Shown: positions 4,685 to 6,054 of the stretch, piece after piece
Position numbering within the stretch: position 1 is the stretch's first letter
Layout: each line of letters starts with the position of its first letter
Source of the DNA: DAIUFH01 sp036844705
GTDB lineage: Bacteria > Bacillota > Clostridia > Tissierellales > Tissierellaceae
Length of the DNA stretch: 6,054 nt
Direction of reading: 5' to 3'
Assembly (NCBI GenBank): GCA_036844705.1
Contig: DAIUFH010000104.1
Span: 1-6,054 of the forward strand
The notes under the pieces: generated by a model
What the model was told of the DNA's origin: nothing
Databases searched by the model: none
The model's input: the letters and a program-made list of their open reading frames with translations, nothing else
Position numbers and translations under genes: made by a program

Positions 4685-5304
4685 TCAATAGGTATTTCCA
4701 AATCTCCTACTACAATATATCCTATATCTTCTAATCTTATTTCGCCATATTCAATTGTATATATATACTCATCATAATAAGTACCCATATTATTTCCTAC
4801 GGTACCACCACCTGTTCTAGGTATATAATTTCCATCTTTTAATTTTATATCTACATAATGTTCTTCATTGAAATCCTTTTGTGACATATCTTTTAAAACT
4901 CCATCTTCAGAAGTAAAACATATTCTTATATCCAATGGTGAATAGTATATTTTTTCTAATTTAGCTGTTCCACCTTCATATTCAAATTCTTCATTTATTT
5001 CATATATTTTACCTAGATCTTTATATTCTAGCGGTATATCTAATGTCCAATTACCTTTTACCTCTTTTCCAAATAATCCTAGATTTAATCCACTGATTTC
5101 TAGATGTAAATTCTCACCTATAAGAGTCCTCCCTTCTTTATTGTTATGTTATGCTGAATACCTCATTAGAAAATATACTTTTTCTAATTTCTCATCTATA
5201 GGAGTTAAAGCATAATATCTTCTACTATCTGATATATCTTCCTCTTCACTAACTCCTATATATTCACTAGCTATATTTAATCCAAGGCTTGTTCTTCCAT
5301 CCTT
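4675..5304 (-). pseudogene. 5'-truncated DUF4179/DUF5643-like protein gene with internal stop
   Basis: One minus-strand frame of 210 codons runs from about 5304 to TAG at 4677-4675, interrupted only by TAA at 5151-5149. The product before the stop (DGRTSLGLNIASEYIGVSEE...RRYYALTPID) and after it (KEGRTLIGENLHLEISGLNL...GNWTLDIPLE...) reads as one continuous beta-rich extracellular domain. It resembles the C-terminal part of clostridial DUF4179/DUF5643 proteins, membrane proteins often encoded beside ECF sigma factors and thought to act as anti-sigma factors. The N-terminal cytoplasmic region and membrane helix are missing: the 5' end is replaced by the ATPase fragment. A TTG at 4935 could start the last 86 residues, but it has no ribosome binding site and the homologous frame continues upstream, so it is not a real start. 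Family call is by eye. Confidence 0.65.
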
Positions 5305-5310
5305 TTCCCT

Positions 5311-5648
5311 TTCCTGCTACATTTGATACTGGTACACCTATTACTAATGCTCCTGGACAACCTAGTACTAGTATTGTGATTGCTAGTTCTACGTCTTTAG
5401 AGAATATCCATACTATAAATGCCAATACTAAAACTGCTGGTGTGTACCATTTTGAGAATCTATCTATAAATCTTTCTGCTTCTGATTTTGAATCTTGGGC
5501 TTCTTCTACTAGTTCTATAATTTTACCAAATGTTGTATCTTCCCCTACTCTGTCTGCTAGAATTTGTATTGTTCCATTGTCTAAGATTGTTCCTGCAAAT
5601 ACATTTGATCCTTCTTCTTTACCTACTGGTATTGATTCTCCTGTTATA
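5311..5648 (-). pseudogene. Internal fragment of a second CPG-type P1B ATPase gene
   Basis: This stretch aligns without gaps to 2207-2544 of the intact ATPase gene, same orientation, with about 20 mismatches in 338 bp. On the minus strand it encodes the region from ITGES through SEAERFIDRFSKW to LGCPGALVIGVPVSNVAG (residues 171-281 of the intact protein). There are no stops and only two amino-acid changes (Val200 to Leu, Leu251 to Ile); all other differences are silent. The actuator loop and CPG helix are present, but the phosphorylation and nucleotide domains and the N-terminal helices are gone. The fragment is joined abruptly at about 5300-5315 to the DUF4179-like remnant and at about 5649 to sequence preceding the iron-sulfur gene stop. 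It cannot make a working pump. The pattern of silent change shows it came from a homologue that evolved separately under selection. Confidence 0.92.
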
Positions 5649-5666
5649 TTGATATTAATTTGATCA

Positions 5667-6054
5667 TTATTTTATTGTATCAGTCGGACAAACTTCTTTG
5701 CATTTACCACACAATAAGCATTCATTGTTCATTATAATAGGATATTCTTTCTTATCTTCCCATAATATTGCATCAGACGGACAAACCCTTACACACTTCC
5801 CACATTTGATACAGTCTTCATTAACAACCATATAGGACCTTTTATTAAATTTAGAGAAGATAGATAGTAGAGTCCCATAGGGACAAAGATATTTATGCCA
5901 AAACTCTGGTTTATAGAATATTGTAATTATTATTCCTAAACCAAATAATCCAGGTAAAACAGGAAGCTTTTTGCCAGTTTTAAATACCATAATCATAGTT
6001 CCTAAAAATAGTACTAGTATTCCATATCTAATCCAAGGTTTCTTAAAAGTTTCT
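5667..6054 (-). CDS. NapH-like membrane protein with two [4Fe-4S] clusters, C-terminal part (runs off right edge)
   Basis: The minus-strand frame is open from the window edge to a stop at 5667; 129 residues are visible and the start lies outside. A Met at 5996 is internal: the in-frame sequence KKPWIRYGILVLFLGT upstream of it continues a membrane segment. Visible are two hydrophobic segments (RYGILVLFLGTMIMVF and LPGLFGLGIIITIFY), then the YLCPYGTLLSIFSKF motif typical of NapH/NosR/MauN-type polyferredoxins. Two classic clusters follow, CIKCGKCVRVCP and CLLCGKCKEVCP, near the C-terminus. Such proteins pass electrons across or along the cytoplasmic membrane, often to reductases or cofactor-maturation systems. 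The partner here is outside the window. The last codons (CPTDTIK) give a normal end despite the ATPase fragment only 18 bp downstream, so the C-terminus seems intact. Confidence 0.88.
   Translation of the reverse strand, partial: ETFKKPWIRYGILVLFLGTMIMVFKTGKKLPVLPGLFGLGIIITIFYKPEFWHKYLCPYGTLLSIFSKFNKRSYMVVNEDCIKCGKCVRVCPSDAILWEDKKEYPIIMNNECLLCGKCKEVCPTDTIK

Noticed and set aside
4675..4935. An 86-residue protein starting at TTG 4935.
   Set aside because: No ribosome binding site, and the same frame with family-like sequence continues far upstream; it is the tail of the truncated DUF4179-like gene.
5270..5292. Similarity of AAGCCTTGGATTAAATATAG (minus strand) to AAACCTTGGATTAGATATGG in the iron-sulfur gene near 6040, hinting at another shard.
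   Set aside because: Only about 20 bp long, and the stretch fits better as native DUF4179-like coding sequence in frame with what follows.
5289..5663. A 124-codon plus-strand frame across the second ATPase fragment.
   Set aside because: It is the antisense shadow of the ATPase fragment; the same shadow exists opposite the intact gene.
1..6054. CRISPR arrays, tRNA or rRNA genes, transposase genes or phage genes.
   Set aside because: No regularly spaced repeats, no tRNA cloverleaf arms, no rRNA-like sequence and no recognisable transposase or integrase frame were seen.

Overview
The window is AT-rich, uses strong AGGAGG-type ribosome binding sites and mostly A/T-ending codons. Its gene content is an ArsR repressor, a Ric/YtfE-like protein, a soluble-type cupin, a DUF4179-like protein and a NapH-like 2[4Fe-4S] membrane protein. 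Together these suggest a low-GC, anaerobic Firmicute of the Clostridia/Tissierellia type. The species cannot be told from the sequence.

Left part (1-870): the first 40 codons of an ArsR-family repressor run off the left edge on the minus strand. They are preceded by a near-perfect promoter (TTGACA-17-TATAAT) embedded in a large dyad operator. Next come an unrecognised gene remnant (249-458), an inverted repeat (441-499), and a short plus-strand gene (578-820) that looks like a SAM methyltransferase with its middle deleted. A strong minus-strand terminator (813-861) closes the next operon and overlaps the end of that gene.

Centre (872-3580, minus strand): this is the intact functional core. 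In transcription order it holds a 97-residue Ric/YtfE/ScdA-like protein that lacks most expected di-iron ligands, a 617-residue P1B-type metal ATPase with an unusual CPG (not CPC or SPC) transmembrane motif, and a separate 75-residue CxxC metallochaperone. Two identical 14-bp CRP/FNR-type palindromes (TTGACTTAGGTCAA) lie upstream of the first gene. Each is centred exactly 41.5 bp upstream of the start predicted from its own -10 element, the textbook class II activator geometry. A third, near-identical site precedes the chaperone gene. The likely reading is a metal-efflux and cluster-stress module under a CRP/FNR-type redox, NO or metal regulator encoded elsewhere.

Right part (3581-6054): one apparently intact plus-strand gene encodes a cupin (3836-4354) and is followed by a 19-bp-stem hairpin. 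Around it is a gene graveyard. It contains a 53-bp piece of a NapH-like gene, two tiny unidentified overlapping frames, a 5'-truncated DUF4179/DUF5643-like gene with an in-frame stop, and a 338-bp gapless piece of a second CPG-type ATPase gene. A NapH-like iron-sulfur protein gene runs off the right edge. Both duplicated pieces differ from their full-length counterparts almost only at silent positions, so they derive from diverged homologues that were under selection, not from a fresh copying event.
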